From positions 310,001-374,000 of the forward strand of contig NZ_FNVP01000001.1 in the NCBI RefSeq assembly GCF_900108015.1: a stretch of 64,000 nt of DNA. The letters run 5' to 3'. Source of the DNA: Flavobacterium urumqiense. Its GTDB lineage: Bacteria > Bacteroidota > Bacteroidia > Flavobacteriales > Flavobacteriaceae. Shown here one piece after another: positions 9,519 through 18,710 of this stretch. A program made the translations under genes and the position numbers. The notes beneath the pieces are model-generated. The model saw nothing but the letters and a program-made list of their open reading frames with translations, was not told where the DNA came from and searched no databases. Every line of letters begins with the position of its first letter. The first letter of the stretch is position 1.

Positions 9519-10658
9519 CTAAAATACAAAAGTACTCAAGAATCGTAATACTTCGGAGATTTCTTCTTTTGAATTAAAGCTATGCAAACAAAATCGCAAT
9601 CGCTCCTGCCCTTCTGGAACTGTGGGAGACAGTATGGCTTTAACATCGAAACCTTTTTCCTGCAATTGATTGGCTATGGATTTTACCCTTTCGTTTCCCG
9701 GAATAACAGCTGATTGAATGGCTGATTTGCTTCGGACAAAAAGTGGTTTTAAACTCAAAAGATTTTTCTGCTGATTAAAAAAAACAATGTTTTCTCTTAA
9801 TTTTAAAATTGGAGCCGAATCGTTTTTTAAATGCTGATACGCAACCAGAATCGTGGCAACCGAATGTGGCGAAAGTCCCGTTGTATAAATAAAACTTCGG
9901 GAAAAATTCACTAAATAATCCCTCAATTCCTGAGATCCTAAAATCGCAGCTCCATGACATCCCAATCCTTTCCCGAAAGTCATAATCCGGGCAAAAACCA
10001 GTTCTTGTAAACCTAACATTTGGACTAATCCTTCCCCTGTTGAACCAAAAACACCCAAAGCATGAGCCTCATCAATAACTAAATAACAGTTATATTTATC
10101 GGATACTCGTACTAATTCCTCAAGATTGGGTGTATCTCCATCCATCGAAAAAACGGATTCGGTAACAATATAAATAACTGAATTTTGATTTCGAAGAATT
10201 AATCGTTCTAAATCCTCAAAATCATTATGATTAAATTTATAAGCTTTGGCATTCGACAATTGAATCCCATCCCGAATGGAAGCGTGACACAATTCATCGT
10301 ATAAAATCAAATCCCCTTTTTGTGGAAGCGAACTAAAAAAGCCAACATTGGCATCATAGCCTGAATTAAAAATTAATGCCGACTCTGATTTATGAAACTG
10401 TGCTATGAAGTTTTCGGTTTCTAGATACAGTTTATGATTTCCAGACAATAATCTGGAACCTGTCGCACCATTTTGAATCTCATTGTTTTCAATTAAATAC
10501 CGGTGCGTCTCGTAAAAAATTGTTTTTGATTTAGATAATCCGAGATAGTCATTGGAAGCAAAATCAATTCCTTTACTTGATAAAGGCAATTGTCGCAAAG
10601 CATTATTTTGCTTTCGGCGCTCTAATTTAGCGGATAGATTTTCTGGAAATTTTCTCAT
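9519..10658 (-). CDS. bioF: 8-amino-7-oxononanoate synthase
   Basis: About 379 aa from the preferred ATG at 10658 (MRKFPENLSAKL). A start 33 nt upstream (10691, MNRKRCLFLCG) is possible but adds an atypical Cys-rich leader. The PLP enzyme condenses a pimeloyl thioester with alanine to give KAPA. Seen: the NDYLGL motif, the ATGSRLLSGN substrate loop, the IDEAHALGVFG PLP pocket, and the Schiff-base lysine in TFGKGLGCHGA (Lys230 in the short form). It is the first gene of the biotin operon. A TATTTTTG sequence just before the ATG resembles a -7 box but has no clear -33 partner. bioB and bioC are not in this window. Confidence 0.93.
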   Translation of the reverse strand: MRKFPENLSAKLERRKQNNALRQLPLSSKGIDFASNDYLGLSKSKTIFYETHRYLIENNEIQNGATGSRLLSGNHKLYLETENFIAQFHKSESALIFNSGYDANVGFFSSLPQKGDLILYDELCHASIRDGIQLSNAKAYKFNHNDFEDLERLILRNQNSVIYIVTESVFSMDGDTPNLEELVRVSDKYNCYLVIDEAHALGVFGSTGEGLVQMLGLQELVFARIMTFGKGLGCHGAAILGSQELRDYLVNFSRSFIYTTGLSPHSVATILVAYQHLKNDSAPILKLRENIVFFNQQKNLLSLKPLFVRSKSAIQSAVIPGNERVKSIANQLQEKGFDVKAILSPTVPEGQERLRFCLHSFNSKEEISEVLRFLSTFVF

Positions 10659-10848
10659 ACCGCACAAAAATAAGCATCTTTTTCGGTTCATAGATTTATA
10701 TCCTTACCGTTCATTAATTTTTGGAAATAAACTCCTAGATCCTATGATGATAATGTTGAAAAAATATACAATGTTCTAATTAAAACGCAATTCTTTAATA
10801 ATTAACATTTGAATAAATACCAATCAAAATAAAATTGATAAATTTTTA

Positions 10849-10862
10849 CGAAAACGGTTTCG
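10849..10862. promoter_or_regulatory. LacI-like imperfect palindrome
   Basis: CGAAAACGGTTTCG is a 14-bp near-palindrome with one mismatch per half, centred on the type of core used by LacI-family operators. It lies in the divergent space between bioF and the small exported protein gene, about 92 nt before the latter's ATG. The pattern alone is weak evidence and no LacI-family gene is nearby. Confidence 0.2.
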
Positions 10863-10953
10863 ATTTTATTTCTTGTTAAACTTGTGTTAAAAAATACTAA
10901 TTTTTTTAATTTTGGCTGTTTTGATATTAAATAGTTTTCTACTTTCGACAAAT

Positions 10954-11493
10954 ATGAAACGAATAGCATCTCTTTTCTTACTAACAACATTGTTTTACAA
11001 TGTCCTGGGATACTACGCGATGTTTGCCTACCAAAAAGAGCAAAGATGGGTATCTAGTATGGAGAAAGTTCCTAGTTCTAAGTTTCAAGTAATACGTTTG
11101 AATGCTTCTGTATATTCTTTCATTGAAGACACTGATTTTGAATATGTAAATGAAAATGTAATAATTAAAAATAAAAGTTACCATATTTTTAAAAAAAGAA
11201 TTCAAAACAACATAATCAGTTTATACTATTTGCGCAATTCCTATGGAGATGTAATCGGTAAAGATTTAAACGAAATTGTTGACAATCAATTATTCAATAG
11301 TACGCCTTCAAAAGAATCACCGACTAAAAAACTTCTGAAATCTTCTCTTCCGGATTATATTCCAAACAAAATGATTTGTATTGATTTTTCGGCAAAAACG
11401 GATTTGAATTCTCGTGAACCAATTATCACTCCAAACAAAGAGTTAAATTCCGTATACCTTTCTTTATCGTATACACCCCCTGACTTCGTTTAA
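10954..11493 (+). CDS. Small exported or membrane-anchored hypothetical protein
   Basis: About 179 aa from ATG 10954 (MKRIASLFLLTTLFYNVLGYYAMFAY). Earlier in-frame starts would put extra residues before the signal or anchor segment, so they are rejected. After one hydrophobic N-terminal helix the protein is soluble and lysine/serine-rich, with alternating hydrophobic strands (FEYVNENVIIKNKSYHIF) and a C-terminus ending YTPPDFV. I do not recognise a named family. It precedes, on the same strand but 420-470 nt away, the operon of outer-membrane barrels and a haloperoxidase-like protein, and may or may not be linked to it. Confidence 0.6.
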   Translation: MKRIASLFLLTTLFYNVLGYYAMFAYQKEQRWVSSMEKVPSSKFQVIRLNASVYSFIEDTDFEYVNENVIIKNKSYHIFKKRIQNNIISLYYLRNSYGDVIGKDLNEIVDNQLFNSTPSKESPTKKLLKSSLPDYIPNKMICIDFSAKTDLNSREPIITPNKELNSVYLSLSYTPPDFV

Positions 11494-11880
11494 TTACTCT
11501 TGTTGTTCAATGGAAAACATTCGCATTCATTAGGTACATGTAAACTCATGATAATTCGTGATTGTTTATTAGTCAAGATGAACTGTTTATTCTCAAACAT
11601 TTATTAAAATATTCAACTTTTAACAACACAAAATTTTTAGTGTTTCTTAATTCATCTTTTTAGTGGAGAGAGAGGAAGTATATTTTTTATATTTTTAAAA
11701 ACACAGTGCAGTGTCCTTTTCTAAAATCACGACTTAAAATAATTCGCAAACAAAGTAGATTTCAAATTACTTTCATTCATTCATTTACCTCGAATAAACA
11801 AGATGAAAAATTTTGGCGAAAGCCATAAAACTATTTTGTTTTATTGACAATTAGAACCAAAAAAAAAATTATTTCTTGTT
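11494..11880. other. AT-rich leader region before the barrel/haloperoxidase operon
   Basis: No gene. A short hairpin with a GAAA tetraloop (TTTTGGC, loop GAAA, GCC-A-TAAAA, about 11811-11829) is followed by TATTTTG, which only partly matches a -7 box. If transcription starts there, the 15-bp hairpin at 11881-11919 would lie in the mRNA leader. Confidence 0.35.
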
Positions 11881-11919
11881 GAATAACAACTTTTTAGATA
11901 GTGGAAAAAGTTGTTATTC
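11881..11919. promoter_or_regulatory. Perfect 15-bp inverted repeat before the barrel/haloperoxidase operon
   Basis: GAATAACAACTTTTT (11881-11895) and AAAAAGTTGTTATTC (11905-11919) are exact reverse complements around a 9-nt loop. The downstream coding start is most likely at 11962, so the hairpin is noncoding. It could be an operator, a leader hairpin controlling the operon, or an AT-rich bidirectional terminator for the gene ending at 11493. The distance (almost 390 nt) argues against the last. Confidence 0.55.
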
Positions 11920-11961
11920 TTATCTATTACAATACTATTTAATTACAAAACCAACCAAATT

Positions 11962-13170
11962 TTGAAAACTTCATCCTTTTTATCTTCTTTTATTTTTATT
12001 ACAATTTTTTTTATCTCCATTCTTTCAGAAAATATAACCGCTCAAGGCTGTGTAGCGGTTCGCCAAATGGGAGGTCAAAACAGGAACTCTTCCAACTCTT
12101 ATAATTTAGAAAAAGGGGAATTTCAGGTAGGAACAAATTATCGTTATTTTCATTCTTGGAGACACTTTGTAGGAAAAGAAGAGCAGCCGCAACGTCAAAC
12201 TACTGGAGGTGGTTTTGACGAAAACGGGAAAGAACGCGGTAATGCCGTTAATATCTATTCTCATGCAATAGACTTAAATATTTCCTACGGATTAACAGAC
12301 CGACTTCAGTTGAATGTAACATTACCTTATGTAAACAATGAACGTTCTCAAGTATTAAAACAAACAGCACCAGTAAAAAACACTTTCCGTTATAATGTTT
12401 ATGCACAAGGAATTGCTGATGCACGCATGAGCTTTAACTACTGGGTTTTTGATCCTAAAACAGCTAAAAAAGGAAACCTAATGGTAGGATTAGGAGTAAA
12501 GCTAAATACAGGAAGCCATGACGAACGAGATGATGCGCCACAAATTGATGGAACTACCAAAAACGTTGTAATGGATCAAGCTATTCAACCCGGTGATGGA
12601 GGGGTTGGTTATTCCTTAGAACTTCAAGCATTCCGACAATTGACAGGGCGACTTTATGGTTTTGCTAATGGATATTATTTATTTAACCCAAGAGAATCAA
12701 ATGGCACCTTTAAATCAGCTCCAAAACCAGGATTGGAAGGATACAATTTTTACGCATCTCCTGATCAATATTTTGGACGTGCCGGCTTTATGGCTGCCAT
12801 TGACAAAAAAGAAAACTTCACTGTTTCATTGGCAGGAAGATTTGAAGGTATTCCTGCCTATGATGCTTTTGGTGGTCAAGTGGCGTACCGACGTCCCGGA
12901 TATGTAATTGCTGTAGAATATGGCTTTTCTTATAGTATAGGAAAGCACGGCATAAGCTTGTACATACCATACAATGTTGTTAAAAACCGTATTCAAAGTG
13001 CTGCTGACATTGCGGATCAAAATTTACAAAATTCAGTAATTACAGATCCTACCAAATACGCACACGTACAAGGTGACGCTGCATTTGCAGATTATTCTAT
13101 TAATGTTGGTTATTCTTATCGCTTCAATTTACACAAAAAAATGACTGTGAATATGAAGCATGAGATTTAA
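11962..13170 (+). CDS. Outer-membrane beta-barrel, transporter-like
   Basis: About 402 aa from a TTG at 11962. There is no ATG before the signal peptide, and a TTG at 11911 lies inside the hairpin. The signal segment (KTSSFLSSFIFITIFFISIL) ends before AQGCVAVRQMGG. The rest alternates short amphipathic strands with YGLTDRLQLNVTLPYV, GVGYSLELQAF and YGFANGYYLF blocks, and ends in an aromatic-rich strand. This is the pattern of 'transporter' or porin-like barrels of Bacteroidota whose mature N-terminus starts GCVA. The GLTD-LNVTLPYV block recurs in the next gene. It is the first gene of a three-gene operon with a PAP2/haloperoxidase-like lipoprotein. Substrate unknown. Confidence 0.7.
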   Translation: MKTSSFLSSFIFITIFFISILSENITAQGCVAVRQMGGQNRNSSNSYNLEKGEFQVGTNYRYFHSWRHFVGKEEQPQRQTTGGGFDENGKERGNAVNIYSHAIDLNISYGLTDRLQLNVTLPYVNNERSQVLKQTAPVKNTFRYNVYAQGIADARMSFNYWVFDPKTAKKGNLMVGLGVKLNTGSHDERDDAPQIDGTTKNVVMDQAIQPGDGGVGYSLELQAFRQLTGRLYGFANGYYLFNPRESNGTFKSAPKPGLEGYNFYASPDQYFGRAGFMAAIDKKENFTVSLAGRFEGIPAYDAFGGQVAYRRPGYVIAVEYGFSYSIGKHGISLYIPYNVVKNRIQSAADIADQNLQNSVITDPTKYAHVQGDAAFADYSINVGYSYRFNLHKKMTVNMKHEI

Positions 13171-13226
13171 AGTAGAAAAAAAATAAAGATTACTTGTCCT
13201 TTTCTATAATTAAACCATTTTATTAC

Positions 13227-14150
13227 ATGAAAAAATTTTACTTAAGTTGCTTATTATTTGCGCCTGTTTTAATGAGCGCTCAAACAGAGATTGATGGTAT
13301 TATGATGAGCAAAAACAACTTTTGTGTTGGATCAATCTATCAATACAGTAGTTGGAATCAGTATTGGGAAGGAAGCTTCAAGCGAGAGAACTTAAATCTG
13401 GGAACTGTATCGACACAGTCATTTGGAATTATGGGGAATTATGGAATTACTGATAAATTAAATATTCTCTTCAATTTGCCTTATGTAGAAACGAAAGCCT
13501 CTGCTGGAACCATGGAGGGACAAAAAGGAATGCAGGATTTATCGGTAACGGTAAAATATATGCCTTTAGAAAAAACAACTGGCAACGCTACCTATTCCTT
13601 ATATGCCTTAGGAAGTTTTTCGACTCCTGTATCCAATTATTCCGCTGATTATTTACCGTTAAGCATTGGTTTACAAAGCAAAACAGCAGCTTTACGATTG
13701 ATGGGCGATTTTCAACTAGGAAACTTCTTTTCGACTTTATCTGGAGCGTATGTAAAAAGAACCAACATTAATATCGATAGAAACGCCTATCTCACTAGCG
13801 AAATCCATTACACAAATGAAGTCAACATGCCCGATGTTATTTCAGTAAATTTCAGAACGGGATATCGATCTAGTAGATTGATTGCTGAATTTGTTATAGA
13901 CAATTGGGTAACACAATCGGGAGGATTTGACATTACAACAAATAATATGCCTTTTCCAAGTAATACAATGAATGCATTAAAATATGGCGTTAATTCTAAA
14001 TATACATTTAAAAAAATACCTCAATTATCACTTTTAGGTGGTTATAATTATGTAGTAGAAGGAAGAAATGTTGGGAAATCAAACACCTTCTATGGTGGGC
14101 TATTTTATGTAATTAATTTTGAAAAAAAGAACAACCAAGATGAAAAATAA
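13227..14150 (+). CDS. Second outer-membrane beta-barrel protein of the operon
   Basis: About 307 aa from ATG 13227, where the signal peptide MKKFYLSCLLFAPVLMSAQ begins; an earlier in-frame start adds 11 unlikely residues. The mature protein has alternating strands, and YGITDKLNILFNLPYVET matches YGLTDRLQLNVTLPYV of the preceding gene, so the two barrels are distantly related. The C-terminus ends in a strand with aromatic residues (TFYGGLFYVINFEKK). The stop overlaps the ATG of the downstream lipoprotein by 11 nt, which indicates translational coupling and supports joint function. No specific family name can be given from sequence alone. Confidence 0.7.
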   Translation: MKKFYLSCLLFAPVLMSAQTEIDGIMMSKNNFCVGSIYQYSSWNQYWEGSFKRENLNLGTVSTQSFGIMGNYGITDKLNILFNLPYVETKASAGTMEGQKGMQDLSVTVKYMPLEKTTGNATYSLYALGSFSTPVSNYSADYLPLSIGLQSKTAALRLMGDFQLGNFFSTLSGAYVKRTNINIDRNAYLTSEIHYTNEVNMPDVISVNFRTGYRSSRLIAEFVIDNWVTQSGGFDITTNNMPFPSNTMNALKYGVNSKYTFKKIPQLSLLGGYNYVVEGRNVGKSNTFYGGLFYVINFEKKNNQDEK

Positions 14151-15696
14151 TATACAAAAAACAGCTTTGAAAAGTATTTTGGCTTTATTTCTTGCCTGTA
14201 CTTATTCCTGTAGTGATGAGATTACAGAACGAAATGAACAATTTCACGCCTTAAATCCTACCAATATAGATGCTTTGGCCGGAACCTGGAAAACATTTTT
14301 GCTGACTGCTCCAGACGAATTTTCTTTAGATTTACCCTTAGCTACAAATACGCCTGCATTTACAAGAGAAATAAATGAGATAAAGAGTTACCAAAACAAT
14401 ATATCAGCAGATCAAAAAAGAATAGTGAAATATTGGAGTGCTGGTGGAGTTTTACGCTGGAATGAAATCATGCGAACTTTAGTAGCAAGACATAATCGTC
14501 CCCCATATCAAAATGAAGACGGCACGTATTCTGCACCATCTGGGGCGAACCCGTTTGCGAATCCGCAATTTCCATTTTCGAATCCACCATATGCTGCCCG
14601 AGCTTATGCTTATGTAAGTGCGGCGCAATATGACGCAATGGTCGCCACTTGGTATTATAAAAAATTATATAACAGAGCAGCACCTTTTACGGTGGATGCA
14701 ACTATACAAGTTTTAATTCCAAAAAGCTCAATGCCTTCCTATCCTTCAGAAGATGGTGTTTTATCAGGTGTTACAGTTGAATTATTAAAATTATTATTCC
14801 CAACTGAAATCGCATACATTGACGGAAAAGCTGAAGAACAAAAACTTTATCGTATCCTAAGCGGTGCCAACGTTCGAAGTGATGTAGAATCAGGTATCAT
14901 TCTAGGTAGAAAAATTGTAGCAAAATTCATAACAAGAGCGGGAGCCGATGGAGCAGGAGCTGCTATAGGAAACCAGGCACTTTGGACTCAACTGGAGACG
15001 CAAACTGCTGCTACGGGAGAAACGCCTTGGTTGTCATTAGATTTACCGGCAAGACCACCTATGTTGCCTTTGTTTGGAAAAGTAAAATCATTCCTGATGA
15101 CACCTGCAATGGTCACGGCTAATCGCCCTGTGGCACCACCTTCTACTAAATCACAACAATTTGCAAAAGAATTAGCTGAAGTAAAAAGTTACGGTAATAA
15201 TCCATCTAGAAAGAATATGGAAATTGTTTCTTTTTGGGCTGATGGTGTTGGAACCTACACCCCTCCCGGGCACTGGAATGCGATTGCGAGTGAGTTATTT
15301 GTAGATCAAAATTATAGTGAAGTACGTTGGGCTAGAAATATGGCATTATTGAATATTGCAATGATGGACGCGGCTATTAGCTGCTGGGATGCAAAATACA
15401 CTTACTTTAACCCACGACCATCTCAAATCGATCCTTCTATAAAAACAAGGACCGGAGTTCCTAATTTTCCTTCCTATGTGTCCGGACACTCTACTTTTAG
15501 TGGTGCTGCCTGTGTGGTTTTGTCACATATAATTCCTGCAAAAGCGCAAAGTTTTATAAATATGGCAAAAGAAGCATCTGACTCCAGAATGTTTGGCTGT
15601 ATTCATTACAGAAGCGATTGCGAAAAAGGACTTGAATTAGGCGAGAAAGTAGGAGGTTTTGCTGTTAAGAGAGCGCTTACTGATGGAGCCGAATAA
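14140..15696 (+). CDS. Secreted vanadium-haloperoxidase / PAP2-type acid phosphatase lipoprotein
   Basis: About 518 aa from ATG 14140, which overlaps the preceding gene by 11 nt. The N-terminus has a lipoprotein-like signal (SILALFLACTYSCSDE). The C-terminal half carries the full vanadate/phosphate-binding signature: K-x6-RP (Lys419, Arg426), SGHS (His450 in PSYVSGHSTFSGA) and SR-x5-H-x3-D (Arg483, His489, Asp493). In the superfamily these residues bind vanadate in chloroperoxidases or phosphate in acid phosphatases. Sequence does not decide which, but the length and spacing resemble haloperoxidases. The N-terminal half repeats the pattern in degenerate form (INEIKSYQNNIS against LAEVKSYGNNPS) without the ligands. 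The protein probably acts at the cell surface or in the periplasm with the two barrels. Confidence 0.85.
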   Translation: MKNNIQKTALKSILALFLACTYSCSDEITERNEQFHALNPTNIDALAGTWKTFLLTAPDEFSLDLPLATNTPAFTREINEIKSYQNNISADQKRIVKYWSAGGVLRWNEIMRTLVARHNRPPYQNEDGTYSAPSGANPFANPQFPFSNPPYAARAYAYVSAAQYDAMVATWYYKKLYNRAAPFTVDATIQVLIPKSSMPSYPSEDGVLSGVTVELLKLLFPTEIAYIDGKAEEQKLYRILSGANVRSDVESGIILGRKIVAKFITRAGADGAGAAIGNQALWTQLETQTAATGETPWLSLDLPARPPMLPLFGKVKSFLMTPAMVTANRPVAPPSTKSQQFAKELAEVKSYGNNPSRKNMEIVSFWADGVGTYTPPGHWNAIASELFVDQNYSEVRWARNMALLNIAMMDAAISCWDAKYTYFNPRPSQIDPSIKTRTGVPNFPSYVSGHSTFSGAACVVLSHIIPAKAQSFINMAKEASDSRMFGCIHYRSDCEKGLELGEKVGGFAVKRALTDGAE

Positions 15697-15758
15697 CTTT
15701 AATAATTAATTGGTAATTTGTTTTAATGGTTTGTTTACAATAAAGCTTTATCAACCCC

Positions 15759-15797
15759 AAGCCTAACAGACGTTGGAAATCTGTTAGGCTTTTTTTA
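15759..15797 (+). terminator. Rho-independent terminator of the haloperoxidase operon
   Basis: AAGCCTAACAGA and TCTGTTAGGCTT pair perfectly (12 bp) around a 9-nt loop and are followed by seven T. It sits 63 nt after the stop of the PAP2 gene. Confidence 0.85.
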
Positions 15798-15844
15798 TAA
15801 AAAAATTATTTAAAAATGAATTTTCCCTGAAACGGTGATATAAT

Positions 15845-16225
15845 ATGCCTGGCGAAGCAATAACTTTAATGTACAAGGCATCAATTTTCGGTAATTTTAG
15901 TCCTTACATAATGTCAGTACGGATAGCTGTATTAATACTGGCGCTATTTAATATTCAAAAAGGGGTACAAGCATTTATTAAAGAAGGTTTTTTTAATTTT
16001 AAAAGCTCTGAAAGATTTAACAGAAGTGAATATCTTTTATTGCTGTTAAGTGTTTTTGGAATCATAATTAGACTGTTGGGCATGAATCAATCGCCAAAAG
16101 AACAAATACTATCTGATATTATTTTGTATTTATTATTACTTGCAATTGGGATTGGGTTATTAGCTTTTTCTGATGTTATTAAAAAAGGAAATATCATAGA
16201 AACTGAAAATAATCTAACAATATAA
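15845..16225 (+). CDS. DUF2975 family membrane protein
   Basis: 126 aa with about three hydrophobic segments (VRIAVLILALFNI, YLLLLLSVFGIIIRLLG, IILYLLLLAIGIGLLAF). The C-terminal block DVIKKGNIIETENNLTI matches the pattern that ends DUF2975 proteins (YoaS-like), which are normally encoded with a small HTH partner, as here 2 nt downstream. Typical members are about 150-180 aa and have another N-terminal helix. An in-frame stop at 15836 blocks an upstream extension, so this copy may be N-terminally shortened. Molecular role unknown. Confidence 0.65.
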   Translation: MPGEAITLMYKASIFGNFSPYIMSVRIAVLILALFNIQKGVQAFIKEGFFNFKSSERFNRSEYLLLLLSVFGIIIRLLGMNQSPKEQILSDIILYLLLLAIGIGLLAFSDVIKKGNIIETENNLTI

Positions 16226-16227
16226 CA

Positions 16228-16437
16228 ATGTCTATTATCATCAACTTAGACAACATGCTCGCTACACGAAAGATGCGCTCCAATGAACTAGCGGAACGAA
16301 TGGGAATCACTACTGCTAACCTTTCTATTTTAAAAACCGGAAAAGCAAAGGCGATTCGGTTTTCAACTTTAGAATTGATTTGTGAAATTCTGGAATGCCA
16401 GCCTGAAGATATTATGGAGTTTGTAGAGGAAAAATAA
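16228..16437 (+). CDS. YozG-like XRE family HTH regulator
   Basis: 69 aa, a single Cro/C1-type helix-turn-helix: MLATRKMRSNELAERMGITTANLSILKTGKAKAIRFSTLELICEIL... The turn and recognition helix lie at about residues 20-40, with the usual closing 'L.CQPEDIMEF'. This compact form is the common partner of DUF2975 membrane proteins. The two genes are separated by 2 nt and enclosed by terminators on both sides, so they form a self-contained transcription unit and probably regulate themselves. Confidence 0.85.
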   Translation: MSIIINLDNMLATRKMRSNELAERMGITTANLSILKTGKAKAIRFSTLELICEILECQPEDIMEFVEEK

Positions 16438-16456
16438 TCTGGAAAAGGAAAATGTC

Positions 16457-16536
16457 TAGCCCAGATAGCAGTGAAAATCCTTTTGATTTTTTCTTTAAAA
16501 AGCAAAAGATTGAAACGCATAGCTGGAAATAGCTCC
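16457..16536 (+). repeat. Dispersed intergenic repeat, copy 1
   Basis: TAGCCCAGATAGCAGTGAAA and the next seven bases recur at the right edge of the window (63951 onwards) with one mismatch in 27. The unit continues with CTTTTG/CAAAAG inverted segments and ends in AACGCATAGCTGGAAATAGCTCC-like sequence. I recall similar noncoding units as common between genes in Flavobacterium genomes. It lies downstream of the HTH gene. Confidence 0.6.
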
Positions 16537-16568
16537 AAAAAAAAGCCTAACACTTACGTTAGGCTTTT
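16537..16568. terminator. Bidirectional terminator between the HTH gene and atpC
   Basis: AAAAGCCTAAC (16541-16551) and GTTAGGCTTTT (16558-16568) pair perfectly around a 6-nt loop. An eight-base A-run on the left gives a good U-tract for atpC on the minus strand, and the right side is T-rich for the HTH gene. The AGCCTAAC stem is shared with the terminator at 15759-15797. Confidence 0.8.
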
Positions 16569-16589
16569 GATTTTATTATCGAAATTATT

Positions 16590-16871
16590 TTAGTCTGCTA
16601 AAATAATTACTTTATTGTCTTTCATTTCAATTGTTCCTGAAACAATAGCAAGTGTGTAATTTTGATCATCTATTTTAGTAAACTTACTCGCTACATCTTT
16701 GCCAAAGTGAAAGCTCGAAGCTGCAATTTTAACAACACCTTTTCCTAATATAGAAACAATTGGAGCATGATGATTTAATATTTGAAAACTTCCGTTAATT
16801 CCTGGCAATGTAACCGAAGTTACTTCTCCTGAAAATAATTTTGCTTCTGGTGATACTATTTCTAATAACAT
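16590..16871 (-). CDS. atpC: F1 ATP synthase epsilon subunit
   Basis: 93 aa, the short form consisting only of the beta-sandwich domain. It lacks the C-terminal helical hairpin found in about 135-aa homologues, which is normal for Bacteroidota. Motifs: LEIVSPEAKLFSGEVTSVTLPGINGSFQILNHHAPIVS at the N-terminus and a closing VSGTIEMKDNKVIILAD strand. It is a stalk component of the membrane ATP synthase. It follows atpD by 69 nt, a gap occupied by a perfect inverted repeat. As is usual in the phylum, atpDC is separate from the other atp genes. Confidence 0.93.
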   Translation of the reverse strand: MLLEIVSPEAKLFSGEVTSVTLPGINGSFQILNHHAPIVSILGKGVVKIAASSFHFGKDVASKFTKIDDQNYTLAIVSGTIEMKDNKVIILAD

Positions 16872-16878
16872 ATTTTTT

Positions 16879-16930
16879 AGTTTACAGTCTCAGTTTACAG
16901 TCACAGTACGGAATACTGAGACTGTAAACT
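16879..16930. repeat. Perfect 16-bp inverted repeat between atpD and atpC
   Basis: AGTTTACAGTCTCAGT (16879-16894) and ACTGAGACTGTAAACT (16915-16930) are exact reverse complements separated by 20 nt. The loop starts with a partial direct copy of the left arm (TTACAGTCACAGT). There is no T-run, so it is more likely an RNA processing/stability hairpin or an inserted repeat than a terminator. Confidence 0.6.
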
Positions 16931-16940
16931 GAACATTAAT

Positions 16941-18455
<1,515 letters not shown>

Positions 18456-18536
18456 TTATGTATTTATTAAATAGCTATTTAGGTTTATGAAATAGAACCA
18501 ATCGAAACGTATCGATTAAATGCTTTTTTCAGTGTG

Positions 18537-18566
18537 CAAAGATAATTTTTTAAAATATAAAATCAA
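18537..18566 (-). promoter_or_regulatory. Promoter of atpDC
   Basis: On the minus strand, TTG (18566-18564), 19 nt, then TATCTTTG (18544-18537), a perfect match to the Bacteroidota -33/-7 consensus. The predicted start is near 18531, giving a leader of about 80 nt. Confidence 0.75.
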
Positions 18567-18650
18567 TAATTTTTTTTATAAAAAAAAGGATAATTTTAAT
18601 AGATAATCATGAAAAGGCTTTATAACGGATAAAATATGGCAATATCCGCA

Positions 18651-18689
18651 AAAAAAAATAACCACCACGTCACAAAACGGGTGGTTATT
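18651..18689 (-). terminator. Terminator of the TonB receptor/GDSL operon
   Basis: AATAACCACC and GGTGGTTATT pair perfectly around a 13-nt loop, with the T-run on the minus strand (A-run at 18651-18658 on plus). It lies 22 nt past the GDSL gene stop. Confidence 0.85.
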
Positions 18690-18710
18690 TTATTAAAAAT
18701 CACCAGTTAA

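Noticed and set aside
11911..11961. TTG at 11911 as the start of the first barrel gene
   Set aside because: It lies in the right arm of the 15-bp hairpin and adds 17 residues before a complete signal peptide; TTG 11962 fits better.
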